A stretch of 64,000 nt of DNA, taken from positions 1 through 64,000 of the forward strand of contig NZ_CALXIN010000003.1 of NCBI RefSeq assembly GCF_944388365.1, in the 5' to 3' direction. The stretch comes from an uncultured Negativibacillus sp. GTDB taxonomy: Bacteria; Bacillota; Clostridia; Oscillospirales; Ruminococcaceae. This document shows, piece after piece, positions 32,436 to 42,904 of this stretch (its first letter is position 1; every line of letters begins with the position of its first letter). The notes below the pieces were generated by a model, which ran no database searches, was not told where the DNA came from, and was given only the letters and a program-made list of their open reading frames with translations. The translations under genes and the position numbers were made by a program.

Positions 32436-34103
32436 ATGCTTACAGACATCGAAATCGCCCAGCAGTGCAAGATGAAACCAATCGTTGAGGTCGCTGCTCA
32501 GCTTGGCATCCAGCCGGAGGAGCTGGAACCATACGGACACTACAAAGCAAAACTTTCTGACCACCTGGCAAAACGTCTGGAAAACAAACCGGATGGCAAA
32601 CTCATCCTGGTGACTGCCATCAACCCGACTCCTGCCGGTGAAGGCAAAACCACCACTACCGTCGGTCTTGGTCAGGCGATGACCAAAATCGGCAAAAATG
32701 CCATCATCGCTCTGCGTGAGCCATCCCTCGGTCCGGTATTCGGCATCAAGGGCGGCGCTGCCGGCGGCGGCTATGCTCAGGTCGTTCCGATGGAGGACAT
32801 CAACCTCCACTTCACCGGCGACATGCACGCCATCACCGCCGCAAACAACCTGCTCTGCGCTATTCTGGACAACCATCTCCAGCAGGGCAACCAGCTGAAC
32901 ATCGACCCTCGCCGCGTTCTCTTCAAACGCTGCATGGACATGAACGACCGTGCTCTGCGCTTTGTCAACGTCGGTCTTGGCGGCAAGGCAAACGGCGTTC
33001 CGCGTGAGGACGGCTTCCAGATCACCGTTGCCAGCGAAGTTATGGCAATCCTGTGCCTGGCTTCCGACCTGATGGACCTCAAAGAGCGTCTGGGCAACAT
33101 CCTGGTTGCTTACACTTACGATAACCGTCCGGTCTATGCAAAGGACCTGCAGGTCAACGGCTCGATGGCAGTTCTTCTGAAAGACGCCATCAAACCAAAC
33201 CTGGTACAGACACTGGAAAACACTCCGGCTCTGATGCACGGCGGCCCATTTGCAAACATCGCTCACGGCTGCAACTCGGTCAGAGCAACCAAACTGGCAC
33301 TGAAACTGGCTGACTACACCATCACCGAGGCAGGCTTCGGCTCCGACCTGGGCGCTGAGAAGTTCCTGGACATCAAGTGCCGCTACGCCGGTCTTGCTCC
33401 ATCTGCCATCGTTGTTGTTGCTACTCTGCGCGCACTCAAATATAACGGCGGCGTTCCAAAGGCAGAAACCTCCAAGCCAAATGTAGAAGCAGTCAAAGCC
33501 GGTCTGTGCAACCTGGCTGCTCACGTTGAAAACATGAAGAAATTCGGTGTTCCGGTCGTTGTTGCCATCAACCACTTCCTGACCGACTCGGACGAAGAGG
33601 TCGAGGTTCTGGAAAACTACTGCCGCGAAAACGACGTAGAATTTGCACTGTCCGACGTCTTTGCAAAAGGCGGCGAAGGCGGTATCGAACTGGCCGAGAA
33701 GGTCGTCAAAGCCTGCGAAAAACCTGCAAACTTTGCTCCGATCTACGACGTCAACCTGCCGATCAAGGAGAAGATCGAAACCATCGCCAAGACCATCTAC
33801 GGTGCAGACGGTGTTGTTTACTCCTCCGAGGCAAACAAGGCCATCGCTGAAATCGAGAAACTGGGCAAGGACAAACTGCCGATCTGTATGGCAAAGACCC
33901 AGTACTCCCTCTCGGACGATGCTACCAAGCTGGGACGTCCAACCGGATTCAAGATCAATATCCGCGATGTTAAACTCTCTGCCGGTGCAGGCTTCATTGT
34001 TGCACTCTCCGGCACCATCATGACCATGCCTGGTCTGGGCAAGGAGCCGGCTGCTTACCGCATCGACATCGATGCCGACGGCCACATCCAGGGATTGTTC
34101 TAA
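32436..34103 (+). CDS. fhs: Formate-tetrahydrofolate ligase
   Basis: Fhs makes 10-formyl-THF from formate, THF and ATP for purine synthesis and one-carbon flow. The 555-residue product has the expected length and the ATP-binding loop [18 protein letters not shown] (about residues 65-82). [19 protein letters not shown] follows, then TGDMHAI and GGVPKAE further along. AAGGAGGAATTACC fixes the ATG at 32436; an open frame of 80 codons upstream is leader RNA. Codon use is strongly biased, as expected for an abundant enzyme. It ends at a strong terminator. Confidence 0.97.
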   Translation: MLTDIEIAQQCKMKPIVEVAAQLGIQPEELEPYGHYKAKLSDHLAKRLENKPDGKLILVTAINPTPAGEGKTTTTVGLGQAMTKIGKNAIIALREPSLGPVFGIKGGAAGGGYAQVVPMEDINLHFTGDMHAITAANNLLCAILDNHLQQGNQLNIDPRRVLFKRCMDMNDRALRFVNVGLGGKANGVPREDGFQITVASEVMAILCLASDLMDLKERLGNILVAYTYDNRPVYAKDLQVNGSMAVLLKDAIKPNLVQTLENTPALMHGGPFANIAHGCNSVRATKLALKLADYTITEAGFGSDLGAEKFLDIKCRYAGLAPSAIVVVATLRALKYNGGVPKAETSKPNVEAVKAGLCNLAAHVENMKKFGVPVVVAINHFLTDSDEEVEVLENYCRENDVEFALSDVFAKGGEGGIELAEKVVKACEKPANFAPIYDVNLPIKEKIETIAKTIYGADGVVYSSEANKAIAEIEKLGKDKLPICMAKTQYSLSDDATKLGRPTGFKINIRDVKLSAGAGFIVALSGTIMTMPGLGKEPAAYRIDIDADGHIQGLF

Positions 34104-34188
34104 ACATCCTGCTCCGAATATTTTCCACCTGATGCACAAGCCTCTGTGGAAAATTGTTCCGGCAAAAACATTCACCCAAAACCTTATT

Positions 34189-34238
34189 AAAAACCGCGCC
34201 ATCCTCCCTTGTTTTGGGAGGGTGCGCGCCGGTTTTTC
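34189..34238 (+). terminator. Terminator of fhs
   Basis: AAAAACCG-CGC-CATCCTCCC pairs with GGGAGGG-GCGCG-CCGGTTTTT in one long hairpin with small bulges, ending in five T. Confidence 0.85.
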
Positions 34239-34267
34239 CATTTTACTGAAAAAGGAAGGCTGACCCC

Positions 34268-34687
34268 TTGAAACGTTATCTAAGTCACAGCACAGAACAA
34301 ACAGAACAGATTGCCGCCGAATTTGCGTCGACCTTGAAAAGCGGCGATGTCATCGCCTACCGCGGACCCATGGGCGCAGGCAAAACCGCCTTTACCCGCG
34401 GATTGTGCCGCGGTCTGGGGCTGTCCGACCACGTTTCCAGCCCAACCTTTGCTTTGGTGCATCAATATGGAAACGGGGACCGTGCCCTGTATCACTTCGA
34501 TATGTACCGTGTGGAAACCTTTGACGATCTGTATTCCACCGGATTTTTTGACTACCTCGACTACGGCGGCATCATGGCCATCGAGTGGAGCGAAAACATC
34601 GAAGCTGTCCTGCCGGACAACGCCATCACTGTGGAGATCCGCAAGGTGGACACAGATCCGGACGCACGTGAGATCCTGATTTTTTAA
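34268..34687 (+). CDS. tsaE: tRNA t6A biosynthesis ATPase TsaE
   Basis: TsaE assists the TsaB-TsaD complex in making N6-threonylcarbamoyladenosine in tRNA. The 139-residue product has the Walker A loop YRGPMGAGKTAFTRGLCRGLG (about residues 31-51), the conserved SSPTFALVHQY and HFDMYRVE, and the typical IEWSENIE. The start is a TTG behind AAAGGAAGG. tsaB follows 22 bases later. tsaD and rimI, often next, are absent here. Confidence 0.94.
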   Translation: MKRYLSHSTEQTEQIAAEFASTLKSGDVIAYRGPMGAGKTAFTRGLCRGLGLSDHVSSPTFALVHQYGNGDRALYHFDMYRVETFDDLYSTGFFDYLDYGGIMAIEWSENIEAVLPDNAITVEIRKVDTDPDAREILIF

Positions 34688-34709
34688 CGATGGAAAGGGG
34701 ATTGTTCCT

Positions 34710-35438
34710 TTGATTATCTTTGCTATGGACACTTCGGCAGCCGCAGCCAGCTGCGCACTGCTCGAAGATGACCGTCCTGTCGCCCAGTTTTATACCGACG
34801 CCCATCTGACCCACAGCCAGACCATCATGCCGATGGTCGAGGCGATGTTTGCCTGCAGCAAGACCTCGGTCGGTGATGTCGACCTGTTTGCCGTTTCCAC
34901 CGGCCCCGGATCGTTTACCGGCCTGCGCATCGGTGTCGCTGCCGTCAAAGGCATGGCACAGGCATTAAACAAACCCTGTGTGTCGGTATCGGCGCTGGAG
35001 GGACTTGCCTTTAACCTGTCCGACCGTCAGGGACTGATCTGTCCGGCGCTGGATGCACGCTGCGGTCAGGTCTACACTACCCTGTTCGATGCAGACAACG
35101 GCATGCACCGCCTGCACGAGGACGCGGCACTGATGGCGGAGGACCTGTGTCACCTGCTGGCAAAACAGCCGGAGGAAAAAACCATCACGGTGCTGGGCGA
35201 CGGTGCACAGCTGGTGCTCAGCACCATGCATCGGCTCTATCCTGAGCGCACCCTGCAGCTGCCTGGCAGCCATCTGCTGCTCCAGCATGCCTACGGTGTG
35301 GGACTGGCTGCCCTGTGCGGCCTGCGGGAAAATCGGATGCAGACCGTCGAACCGCAGCAGCTGGTGCCGGTCTATCTCAAGCTGCCGCAGGCCCAGCGGG
35401 AATTGCAGCTCAAACGCAAGCAGCAACAGGAAAAATAA
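34710..35438 (+). CDS. tsaB: tRNA t6A biosynthesis protein TsaB
   Basis: TsaB is a non-catalytic partner of TsaD in t6A synthesis. The 242-residue product has an actin-like fold start (IIFAMDTSAAAASCALLE), the conserved THSQTIMPMVEAM and STGPGSFTGLRIGVAAVKGMAQAL (about residues 63-86), and ALDARCGQVYTTLF. The start is a TTG nine bases after AAAGGGG. It is in one operon with tsaE. The Q/K-rich tail (LQLKRKQQQEK) is longer than in the shortest members. Confidence 0.94.
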   Translation: MIIFAMDTSAAAASCALLEDDRPVAQFYTDAHLTHSQTIMPMVEAMFACSKTSVGDVDLFAVSTGPGSFTGLRIGVAAVKGMAQALNKPCVSVSALEGLAFNLSDRQGLICPALDARCGQVYTTLFDADNGMHRLHEDAALMAEDLCHLLAKQPEEKTITVLGDGAQLVLSTMHRLYPERTLQLPGSHLLLQHAYGVGLAALCGLRENRMQTVEPQQLVPVYLKLPQAQRELQLKRKQQQEK

Positions 35439-35481
35439 GAGAGATTGACGATTCATTGATTATTCGAGGAGGTTTTTTACC

Positions 35482-35928
35482 ATGCTGGTTATTGGAAGCG
35501 ATCACGGCGGTTTCCTGCTCAAACAGGAGATCAACAAACATCTGAAGGAACGCGGCGTTGAATTTGTCGACGTCGGCTGCTACGACGAAAACTCGGTGGA
35601 CTATCCAGACATCGCCAAAGCTGCCTGCGACAAGATCGTCAGCGGCGAGTGCGAGATGGGCATTCTCATCTGCGGCACCGGCATCGGCATCTCGATGGCT
35701 GCAAACAAGGTCAAAGGCATCCGCGCTGCCTGCTGCTCCGACTGCTTCAGCGCTAAATTCACCCGTCTGCACAACGATGCCAACGTTCTGTGCTTCGGCG
35801 GCAGAGTGGTTGGCCCTGGCCTTGCCTGCATGATGGTCGACGCTTTTCTGGATGCACAGTTTGAAGGCGGACGCCACCAGAGAAGAGTGGACAAGATCCT
35901 GGCACTGGAAGAAAATTTCGGCAAATAA
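35482..35928 (+). CDS. rpiB: Ribose-5-phosphate isomerase B
   Basis: RpiB interconverts ribose-5-phosphate and ribulose-5-phosphate in the pentose phosphate pathway. The 148-residue product begins LVIGSDHGGFLLKQEI and has the catalytic-cysteine segment GILICGTGIGISMAANKVKGIRAA (about residues 61-84), followed by LHNDANVLCFGGRVVGPGLA. The length is typical of the RpiB/LacAB family. GAGGAGG precedes the ATG. It lies 43 bases after tsaB. Confidence 0.94.
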   Translation: MLVIGSDHGGFLLKQEINKHLKERGVEFVDVGCYDENSVDYPDIAKAACDKIVSGECEMGILICGTGIGISMAANKVKGIRAACCSDCFSAKFTRLHNDANVLCFGGRVVGPGLACMMVDAFLDAQFEGGRHQRRVDKILALEENFGK

Positions 35929-36130
35929 ATGAATTTTTATAAGAGATTTCAGTAAATTGCCGATTTTTTGATGCAAACTAAAAAAAACTTGCAAAAAATA
36001 TTTTCTTCCAGCCGCATTTGTTGTAAAATAAGTTTGTAGTTTTTTTAAGGCAAGACTGATGAAAAGAATGCCGCGTGCATGATTTTCATCATCCCATATT
36101 CCATTTTGAACATGAAAGGATTCGATCATT

Positions 36131-36757
36131 ATGACTCCTATGATTCTTGACCATCCACTGATTCAGCACAAAATTTCCCTGCTGCGCAACAAAAACACCG
36201 GTTCCAAAGAGTTCCGTGAGCTGGTCAGCGAGGTTTCCATGCTGATGTGCTACGAAGCAACCCGCGATCTGCCACTCAAAGAGGTTGAGGTGGAAACCCC
36301 TATTTCCATCGCAAAAACCAAAGTCATCGCTGGCAGAAAACTCGCTTTCGTTCCGATCCTGCGTGCAGGTATCGGCATGCTCGACGGTGTACTGTCGATG
36401 GTTCCTGCTGCTAAGGTTGGCCACATCGGTCTGTACCGCGATCCACAGACTCTGCAGCCAGTCAGATACTACTGCAAACTGCCATCCGACATCAATGAGC
36501 GTGAAGTAATCGTGCTCGATCCAATGCTGGCAACCGGCGGTTCTGCTGTTGAGGCAATCAACATGCTCAAAGAGAGCGGCGCTACCAACATCAAATACAT
36601 GTGCATCATCGCTGCACCAGAAGGTCTGAATGCACTGACCGACGCACATCCTGATGTTCAGGTTTACTGCGCAGCCAAAGACGAAAAGCTCAACGATGAA
36701 AAATACATCGTTCCTGGTCTGGGCGACTGCGGCGACCGTATCTTCGGCACCAAGTAA
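36131..36757 (+). CDS. upp: Uracil phosphoribosyltransferase
   Basis: Upp salvages uracil with PRPP to give UMP. The 208-residue product has the family order: [26 protein letters not shown] at the start, [20 protein letters not shown] near residue 76, the PRPP loop [18 protein letters not shown] (about residues 126-143), and [16 protein letters not shown] at the end. The 200-base spacer from rpiB is AT-rich and probably holds its own promoter, though no convincing pair of boxes was found. It ends at two terminators. Confidence 0.97.
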   Translation: MTPMILDHPLIQHKISLLRNKNTGSKEFRELVSEVSMLMCYEATRDLPLKEVEVETPISIAKTKVIAGRKLAFVPILRAGIGMLDGVLSMVPAAKVGHIGLYRDPQTLQPVRYYCKLPSDINEREVIVLDPMLATGGSAVEAINMLKESGATNIKYMCIIAAPEGLNALTDAHPDVQVYCAAKDEKLNDEKYIVPGLGDCGDRIFGTK

Positions 36758-36768
36758 TTTTGCTGCAA

Positions 36769-36803
36769 CAAAAAGCTCCTCTGAAAACAGAGGAGCTTTT
36801 TTT
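36769..36803 (+). terminator. Terminator of upp
   Basis: AAAAGCTCCTCTG pairs with CAGAGGAGCTTTT about AAAA, then more T. Confidence 0.92.
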
Positions 36804-36809
36804 CTGCGC

Positions 36810-36843
36810 AAAAAAGGGACCGGAAGCTTCCGGTCCCTTTTTT
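36810..36843. terminator. Bidirectional terminator between upp and valS
   Basis: AAAAAAGGGACCGGAAG and its exact complement form a perfect palindrome with A/T flanks, so it can end valS on the minus strand and back up the upp terminator on the plus strand. Confidence 0.9.
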
Positions 36844-36861
36844 ATGATAAATCAATCCCGA

Positions 36862-39483
36862 TTACTTTTCAAATGCAGCAAGGCTGGATTCGATCTTTGC
36901 AAGCAGCTCCTGTGCCTTTGCCAGTTTTGCCTTCTGGTCGTTGATAACCTTTTCCGGCGCCTTGGAAACAAAGCCAGGGTTGTTGAGCTTGCCGCTGAGG
37001 AAAGCAATGTCCTTTTCACAGGCCTGTTTTTCCTTGGTCAGTCTTGCAATTTCCTTGTCGCGGTCTACCAGCTGAGACAGCGGCATAAAGATTTTTGCGC
37101 TGTCGGTGATGACCTGTACGCAGGACTGTGCGTCTTCCGGTGCACCCAGAACGATCTGGTCTGCCCATGCAAGTCTGGTCAGGAAGGCGGTGGACTTCAG
37201 GAAGATCTCCTCCGAAGCTGTCTCGATGTAGAGCGTTGCCTTCTTGCTCGGCGGTACGTTCATCTCAGAGCGGCGGGCACGAACTGCCTTGATGGCGTCC
37301 ATTACCTTTTCAAACTCTTTTTCCTCTGCGGAGAAGTTGAGCTCCTCGCAGTATACCGGCCAAGCAGAAACCATGATGCTCTCGCCTTCATGCGGCAGAG
37401 CCTGCCAGATTTCCTCGGTGATGAATGGCATGAACGGATGCAGCAGCTTGAGGGTGTTGGTCATGACATAAACCAGTACCTTTCTTGCGGTATCGGCTTC
37501 CTGACCATCTTCCCACAGTCTGGATTTTGCAAGCTCTACATACCAGTCGCAGAATACATCCCAGATGAAGTCGTACAGCTTGCTGACAGCGATGCCCAGC
37601 TCGAATTTTTCGAGGTTGTCGGTGACTTCCTGAACCAATTTGTTATATTTGGTGAGCACCCATTTGTCCTCAACTGCCAGTTCCTTTGGCAGCTCCAGAC
37701 TCATGTTCTCATCCTTGAGGTTCATCATGACAAAGCGGGATGCGTTCCAGATCTTGTTTGCAAAGTTACGGCTTGCGATTACCTTTTCATCGCTGAAACG
37801 CATATCGTTGCCTGGGGTGTTGCCGGTTGCCAGAGTGAAACGCAGAGCATCTGCGCCGTACTGGTCGATGATTTCCAGCGGGTCGATACCGTTGCCCAGC
37901 GATTTGGACATCTTTCTGCCCTGTGCGTCACGAACCAGACCGTGGAACAGAACGGTGTTGAATGGGATATCGCCCATGTGTTCCAGACCGGAGAAGATCA
38001 TTCTTGCTACCCAGAAGAAGATGATGTCGTAGCCGGTTACCAGTGTGCTGGTTGGATAGAAGTATTTGAGCTCCTCGGTGTTGTTTGGCCAGCCCAGAGT
38101 GGAGAATGGCCACAGAGCGGAGCTGAACCAGGTATCCAGGGTGTCCTCATCCTGATGCAGATGGGTGCTGCCGCACTTCGGACATTTTTCCGGTGCATCC
38201 TTTGCAACGATAACCTCGCCGCAATCTTCACAGTAGTAAGCCGGAATACGATGACCCCACCACAGCTGACGGGAGATACACCAGTCTTTGATGTTTTCCA
38301 TCCAGTTGAAATAGGTCTTGTTCATACGCTCTGGAATCAGTTTGATTCGGCCGTCGCGGACAACGTCGATGGCAGGTTTTGCCAGCGGCTCCATCTTGAC
38401 AAACCACTGTTTGGATACCATCGGTTCAACGGTGGTTCCGCAGCGGTAGCAGGTGCCGACGTTGTGTGCATGGTCCTCGATCTTAACGAGGAAGCCCTGT
38501 TCCTCCAGGTCTTTGACGATGGCTTTTCTTGCCTCATAGCGGTCCATGCCGGCATATTTGCCGCAGTCTGCGGTCATGGTAGCGTCGTCGTTCATCACCT
38601 TGATGATCGGCAGGTTGTGTCTGCGTCCAACCTCATAGTCGTTCGGGTCGTGTGCCGGAGTGATCTTAACAACGCCGGTACCGAATTCCATATCAACATA
38701 GTCGTCGCCGACAATCGGAATTTCTCTGTTAACCAGTGGGAGGGTCAGGGTCTTGCCGATCAGATTCTGATAGCGCTCATCCTTTGGATTAACTGCAACA
38801 GCGGTATCACCCAGCATGGTTTCCGGACGGGTGGTCGCCAGAATCACTTCGCCGCTGCCATCGGTCAGCGGGTAGCGCAGGTGCCAGAAGTGACCTGCCT
38901 GCTCCTCATATTCAACCTCTGCATCCGAGATGGAGGTCATGCAGTGCGGACACCAGTTGATGATGCGCTCGCCCTGATAGATGAGGCCCTTGTTGTAGAG
39001 GTTGACGAATACCTCTTTAACAGCCTCGGAGCAGCCGTCATCGAGGGTGAAACGCTCTCTGTCCCAGTCACAGGAGGAACCGAGCTTTTTGAGCTGCTCG
39101 ATGATTCTGCCGCCGTATTTGCGTTTCCATTCCCATGCGCGCTCGAGGAAGCCTTCACGACCCAGATCTTCCTTGGTCAGTCCCTCTTCCTTCATGGCGT
39201 TGACGATCTTCGCCTCGGTTGCGATCGAAGCATGGTCGGTACCTGGCAGCCAGAGGGTTTCATAACCCTGCATTCTGCGGAAACGGATGAGGATGTCCTG
39301 CAAGGTTTCGTCGAGTGCGTGGCCCATGTGCAGCTGACCGGTGATGTTCGGAGGTGGAATCACGATGGTGTATGGCTTTTTATCTGGATTTGGCTCTGCG
39401 TGAAAATATCCGCCGTCGAGCCAAAACTGATAGGTGCGATCTTCTACCTGTTTTGGATCATAAATTTTCGACAGTTCTCTCAT
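36862..39483 (-). CDS. valS: Valyl-tRNA synthetase
   Basis: ValS charges tRNA-Val. The 873-residue class I synthetase has the HIGH-type motif [17 protein letters not shown] (residues 38-54), an editing domain with [12 protein letters not shown], and a zinc-like knuckle [11 protein letters not shown] with [20 protein letters not shown] is near residue 520, and a C-terminal coiled-coil arm (residues 800-873, rich in K/E/A) completes it. Length and order are normal. Translation starts behind AAGGAG. Expression is controlled by the T-box leader upstream. Confidence 0.98.
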   Translation of the reverse strand: MRELSKIYDPKQVEDRTYQFWLDGGYFHAEPNPDKKPYTIVIPPPNITGQLHMGHALDETLQDILIRFRRMQGYETLWLPGTDHASIATEAKIVNAMKEEGLTKEDLGREGFLERAWEWKRKYGGRIIEQLKKLGSSCDWDRERFTLDDGCSEAVKEVFVNLYNKGLIYQGERIINWCPHCMTSISDAEVEYEEQAGHFWHLRYPLTDGSGEVILATTRPETMLGDTAVAVNPKDERYQNLIGKTLTLPLVNREIPIVGDDYVDMEFGTGVVKITPAHDPNDYEVGRRHNLPIIKVMNDDATMTADCGKYAGMDRYEARKAIVKDLEEQGFLVKIEDHAHNVGTCYRCGTTVEPMVSKQWFVKMEPLAKPAIDVVRDGRIKLIPERMNKTYFNWMENIKDWCISRQLWWGHRIPAYYCEDCGEVIVAKDAPEKCPKCGSTHLHQDEDTLDTWFSSALWPFSTLGWPNNTEELKYFYPTSTLVTGYDIIFFWVARMIFSGLEHMGDIPFNTVLFHGLVRDAQGRKMSKSLGNGIDPLEIIDQYGADALRFTLATGNTPGNDMRFSDEKVIASRNFANKIWNASRFVMMNLKDENMSLELPKELAVEDKWVLTKYNKLVQEVTDNLEKFELGIAVSKLYDFIWDVFCDWYVELAKSRLWEDGQEADTARKVLVYVMTNTLKLLHPFMPFITEEIWQALPHEGESIMVSAWPVYCEELNFSAEEKEFEKVMDAIKAVRARRSEMNVPPSKKATLYIETASEEIFLKSTAFLTRLAWADQIVLGAPEDAQSCVQVITDSAKIFMPLSQLVDRDKEIARLTKEKQACEKDIAFLSGKLNNPGFVSKAPEKVINDQKAKLAKAQELLAKIESSLAAFEK

Positions 39484-39555
39484 ATCGAAACTCCTTTCTG
39501 AAACTCAAATAGAATCAAAAAATCCGAAAAGAAGGATGTTGACGCTGTACCGGAA

Positions 39556-39854
39556 AATAAAAAACTCCTGTCCTTTGCATCTGCAAAGGACAGGAGTAAC
39601 TTTCCTGCGGTACCACCTTTGTTGGCAGAAAGCTCTGCCCACTCTGTGCACGTCCAACGAACGCGCCGAACCGGTAACGGGGTTCAATCGTGATGGTCTA
39701 CTGAGAAAAACAGCGGACTGTTTTTCCGTTTGGCATCCTCTCAAAGGCTACTTTGTCGATTCCGCTTTCTACCGGCTTCTCAGCTTCCGCCGGCTCTCTG
39801 GGAGTGCGCTGATCGTTTTACTTCCTTTTCATCGATTTTTCGTTCTTCTGGATT
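39556..39854 (-). promoter_or_regulatory. T-box riboswitch controlling valS
   Basis: On the minus strand the T-box core GGTGGTACCGCAGG lies at 39617-39604. A strong terminator follows (ACTCCTGTCCTTTGCA / TGCAAAGGACAGGAGT, 39597-39564) with a T run. Stem I features such as AGAGAGCCGG and GAAGCTGAGAA lie near 39780-39810. A GTA triplet at 39751-39749 in AAAGTAGCC is the likely specifier codon, matching valine. Uncharged tRNA-Val should favour the antiterminator. Confidence 0.93.
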
Positions 39855-39860
39855 ATTCTT

Positions 39861-39889
39861 AATCTATCATGATTTATCCGCTTTGTCAA
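39861..39889 (-). promoter_or_regulatory. Promoter of the valS leader
   Basis: On the minus strand a perfect TTGACA (39889-39884) is 17 bases from TAGATT (39866-39861), which has an upstream TGA. The start falls near 39854, just before stem I of the T-box. Confidence 0.75.
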
Positions 39890-39972
39890 CTTTTTTTCGC
39901 ACCAATTTGCAGGAGGATAAATCAGCTTTGTCCGCCCATACTAAGCCTGTGAAGTTTTCGGAGGTGGTTTTT

Positions 39973-41055
39973 GTGCAGCAAGCCAAGATGATTCGATTTA
40001 TTCTGTGGACGGTGTTTGGGCTGTGTGCGTTTGGGTGGGCATTTGCCGGACTGCATTTTATTCTGCCGGCGACGCTGCCCTTCTGGCTGGGACTTCTCAT
40101 CGCGGCGGCACTGCGTCCGCTGACGCTGTTTTTCTCCCAAAAGATGCGGATTCGCCGGCGCAGCGCCGCCGTCTTTGCCACCGTCCTGTTTTATACGCTG
40201 CTGGTGGTGCTGCTTTGGGCAGTGGGCCTGGTGATCTGGGGACAGCTGTGTTCCCTGACTGCTTCCCTGCCGGATCTTTATAAAACCGCCTTCCTTCCGG
40301 CGCTGGCACGCTTCTTTGAGTGGCTCTCCCGATTTTTGTCCCGCTTTGTGCCCGATCTTGCCGATACGGTGCAGCTGTGGATGCAGAGCCTTGCCAGCGC
40401 TGCCGCCAAGCTCAGCACCAGCCTGTCCTCGGCGCTGCTTTCCTTCTGCACCGACCTTGCTGCGGCGCTGCCGATGGTGCTGATCACCGTGCTGGTCACC
40501 ATCTTCTGCTCCGCCTTTATCTCGCTGGATTATCCACGGGTGATGGCTGCGCTGCACAGCCTGATTCCTGCCCGCTTCTGTCCGCTTGCCGATCAGCTGA
40601 AAAGCTTTGCCGCCACCACGCTGCTGCGGCTGCTGCGCGCCTACCTTCTGCTTTTGCTCATCACCTTTTTGGAGCTGTGCGCCGGACTATGGCTGCTCGG
40701 AGTGAGCGGCTTTGTGTCCATCGCAGCGATCATCGCTCTGCTGGACATCCTGCCTGTGCTTGGCACCGGCACGGCGCTGATTCCCTGGGCAGTGATTTCT
40801 CTGCTGGGACAAAACGGCGGGCGCGCGCTGGGACTGTTTGTGCTGTATCTGCTCATCACCGGCGCCCGCAGCCTGCTCGAACCAAAGCTGGTCGGCCAGC
40901 AGCTCGGCCTGCCGCCGCTGGTGAGCCTTGTCTCGGTCTATGCGGGACTTCGGCTGTTCGGCGTGCTGGGAGCCGTGTTGATGCCCTGTCTGGTGCTGGC
41001 TGCCCGCTTTCTCTGGCAGCGGCGAAAAACCATCTTCCCTTCTCAGCCGTCCTGA
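39973..41055 (+). CDS. AI-2E/YtvI-type integral membrane protein
   Basis: The 360-residue product belongs to the AI-2E/PerM superfamily and most resembles the sporulation membrane protein YtvI. It has about eight membrane segments, with paired segments at the start (FILWTVFGLCAFGWAF, FWLGLLIAAALRPLTL) and a soluble stretch at about 75-150. The conserved C-terminal core ALLDILPVLGTGTALIPWAVISLL is followed by EPKLVGQQLGLPPLVSLVSVYAGLRLFGVLGAVLMP. A GTG behind GGAGGT is chosen; the open frame upstream overlaps the valS leader. The transported compound is unknown. Confidence 0.85.
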   Translation: MQQAKMIRFILWTVFGLCAFGWAFAGLHFILPATLPFWLGLLIAAALRPLTLFFSQKMRIRRRSAAVFATVLFYTLLVVLLWAVGLVIWGQLCSLTASLPDLYKTAFLPALARFFEWLSRFLSRFVPDLADTVQLWMQSLASAAAKLSTSLSSALLSFCTDLAAALPMVLITVLVTIFCSAFISLDYPRVMAALHSLIPARFCPLADQLKSFAATTLLRLLRAYLLLLLITFLELCAGLWLLGVSGFVSIAAIIALLDILPVLGTGTALIPWAVISLLGQNGGRALGLFVLYLLITGARSLLEPKLVGQQLGLPPLVSLVSVYAGLRLFGVLGAVLMPCLVLAARFLWQRRKTIFPSQPS

Positions 41056-41068
41056 GTGTTGTGGACAG

Positions 41069-41105
41069 CAAAACGCCAGCCGTTTAAAAAACGGCTGGCG
41101 TTTTT
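41069..41105. terminator. Bidirectional terminator between the YtvI-like and nhaC genes
   Basis: AAAACGCCAGCCGTTT and AAACGGCTGGCGTTTTT pair around a short loop; A and T flanks serve both converging genes. Confidence 0.92.
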
Positions 41106-41108
41106 GTT

Positions 41109-42662
41109 TTATCGTTTGACTTCTTTTCTGACTGCCATACGGTGCAGAGCAACAGTGACTGCCACCAACAGCAGCACCGCCGTTCCCAGCGAAAGCAGCA
41201 GGTTTGCATTGGTAAAGCCTGCGACCAGATAGCCCACAAAGCTGCATCCGGCCACCAGAAGCGCATACGGCATCTGGGTGGATACATGTGCCAGATGATT
41301 GCAGCCTGCACCGGTGGAGGAGAGGATGGTGGTGTCCGAAATCGGCGAACAGTGGTCGCCAAAAACCGAGCCTGCCAGCGTCGCTGCCAGTGCTACTACC
41401 AACAGCTGAGGCGCTGCACTTGCGCAGATCTCCACCACAATCGGGATCAAAATGCCGAAGGTTCCCCATGCTGTTCCGGTCGAGAAGGACAAAAATGCCG
41501 CTACGGCAAAGATCACCGCCGGAATAATCTCAATCGGGAAGTTGCTTGCCAGCACGACCGTCTTGACATACTCGCCGGTATTAAGCACATCCGAACAGAT
41601 GGCGCCCAGCGTCCATGCCAGCACCAGAATGATGTTTGCCGAAGCCATCGATTTGACGCCCTCGGTGATGCTGCCCATAAAGTCCTTAAAGGAGAGCAGC
41701 TTGCGCGGAACAAACAGCAGAAATGCGACGACCAGCGCACCAAAGCCGCCCATCACCAGCGAGGCGGAGGAATCGCAGTTGCCAAATGCCTGCTGCAAGG
41801 TGGTCACATCCGCCTGGGTAAAATAGCCGCCGGTGTAGAGCATCGCCAGAATCGAAAAGACGATCAACGCTGCCACCGGAATCACCAGATCGTATACGCG
41901 GCCCTTTCCGCCGGAAACCTGCATCTCCTCCTGGGTGGTATCCATTCCCAGATCGCCGGTGGTTTTTGCGCGGTACTGCGCTTTTTCCATCGGTCCAAAG
42001 TCGAGGTTCAGCACTGCCAGACCGACCACCATCACCAGCGACAGCAGCGCATAGAAGTTAAACGGGATGGTCGCCACAAAGGCTGCCAGGTCGCTTTCAA
42101 ACTGTCCGGTGACCGAAAGGCTGGAGCCGATTGCCGCTGCCCAGGAGGACACCGGCGCGATGATGCAGATCGGTGCTGCTGTCGCGTCGATCAGATATGC
42201 CAGCTTTTCGCGGGATACTCCGTATTTGTCGGTGACCGGCTTCATAACGGTGCCGACGGTCAGACAGTTAAAATAGTCGTCGATGAAGATCAGCGCGCCC
42301 AATGCACTGGTTGCAAGCTGCGCTGCCCGCGGCGAACGCAGCTTGTTTGCTGCCCAAACGCCGTATGCCTTGGAGCCGCCCGCCTTGGTAACCACCACGA
42401 CCAGCGCACCCAACAGCGACAGGAACAGCAGAATATTAAACTTGGAGACCGAGCCGCCGGTCCCTCCCATCGTAGAAAATGCCGTTTCAATCGTCTTTGC
42501 TCCCACCATCAAAAAGCCCTGATGGGTGAGCGCCGCATAAATTAAAGAGCCGGAAAGGATGCCCAGCATCAGCGAGGAGATAACCTCCTTGGTCACAAAT
42601 GCCAGCACAATCGCAATCACCGGCGGAAGAATGGACAGCCAGCCTGCCTGGATTGCCTCCAT
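41109..42662 (-). CDS. Na+/H+ antiporter, NhaC family
   Basis: NhaC-type carriers exchange Na+ or organic ions for protons. The 517-residue product has about twelve membrane segments. It starts AGWLSILPPVIAIVLAFVTKEVISSLMLGILSG. ALIFIDDYFNCLTVGTVMKPVTDKY (near residue 115) and FGDHCSPISDTTILSSTGAGC (near residue 433) are hallmarks of the family. The ATG at 42662 follows AAGGAGGTAG; 20 upstream in-frame codons are rejected. It has an independent promoter. The substrate could also be lysine, malate-lactate or another anion as in relatives. Confidence 0.88.
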   Translation of the reverse strand: MEAIQAGWLSILPPVIAIVLAFVTKEVISSLMLGILSGSLIYAALTHQGFLMVGAKTIETAFSTMGGTGGSVSKFNILLFLSLLGALVVVVTKAGGSKAYGVWAANKLRSPRAAQLATSALGALIFIDDYFNCLTVGTVMKPVTDKYGVSREKLAYLIDATAAPICIIAPVSSWAAAIGSSLSVTGQFESDLAAFVATIPFNFYALLSLVMVVGLAVLNLDFGPMEKAQYRAKTTGDLGMDTTQEEMQVSGGKGRVYDLVIPVAALIVFSILAMLYTGGYFTQADVTTLQQAFGNCDSSASLVMGGFGALVVAFLLFVPRKLLSFKDFMGSITEGVKSMASANIILVLAWTLGAICSDVLNTGEYVKTVVLASNFPIEIIPAVIFAVAAFLSFSTGTAWGTFGILIPIVVEICASAAPQLLVVALAATLAGSVFGDHCSPISDTTILSSTGAGCNHLAHVSTQMPYALLVAGCSFVGYLVAGFTNANLLLSLGTAVLLLVAVTVALHRMAVRKEVKR

Positions 42663-42773
42663 AAAACTACCTCCTTCGGAAAATGTACCCGCACTTTTCT
42701 GCAATTCTAAAAAGTCGGACACTGCACAACCATATATTTTTGAGAAAGATCATCTTCCCAAACAAGCTATGAG

Positions 42774-42802
42774 ATTATAGCATAGTGTGCAATATGAATC
42801 AA
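42774..42802 (-). promoter_or_regulatory. Promoter of the nhaC-type gene
   Basis: On the minus strand TTGATT (42802-42797) and TATAAT (42779-42774) are spaced by 17 bases; TGC precedes the -10. Confidence 0.8.
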
Positions 42803-42904
42803 GGAAGAGTTTGTATTTTATTCATAACTTTGCAGTCTTGTCCATTACCTGTCCATTAAATTATGCAAAAATTCTGTTTTTTTATGAAATATCACCCATC
42901 CGCC

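Noticed and set aside
32412-34241. Open frame antisense to fhs (609 codons)
   Set aside because: Same reason: no binding site, no family features, and the opposite strand carries a complete, highly conserved enzyme.
36760-39501. Long open frame (913 codons) antisense to valS
   Set aside because: It mirrors valS codon by codon, lacks a ribosome binding site and resembles no protein family; it is a by-product of biased codon use.
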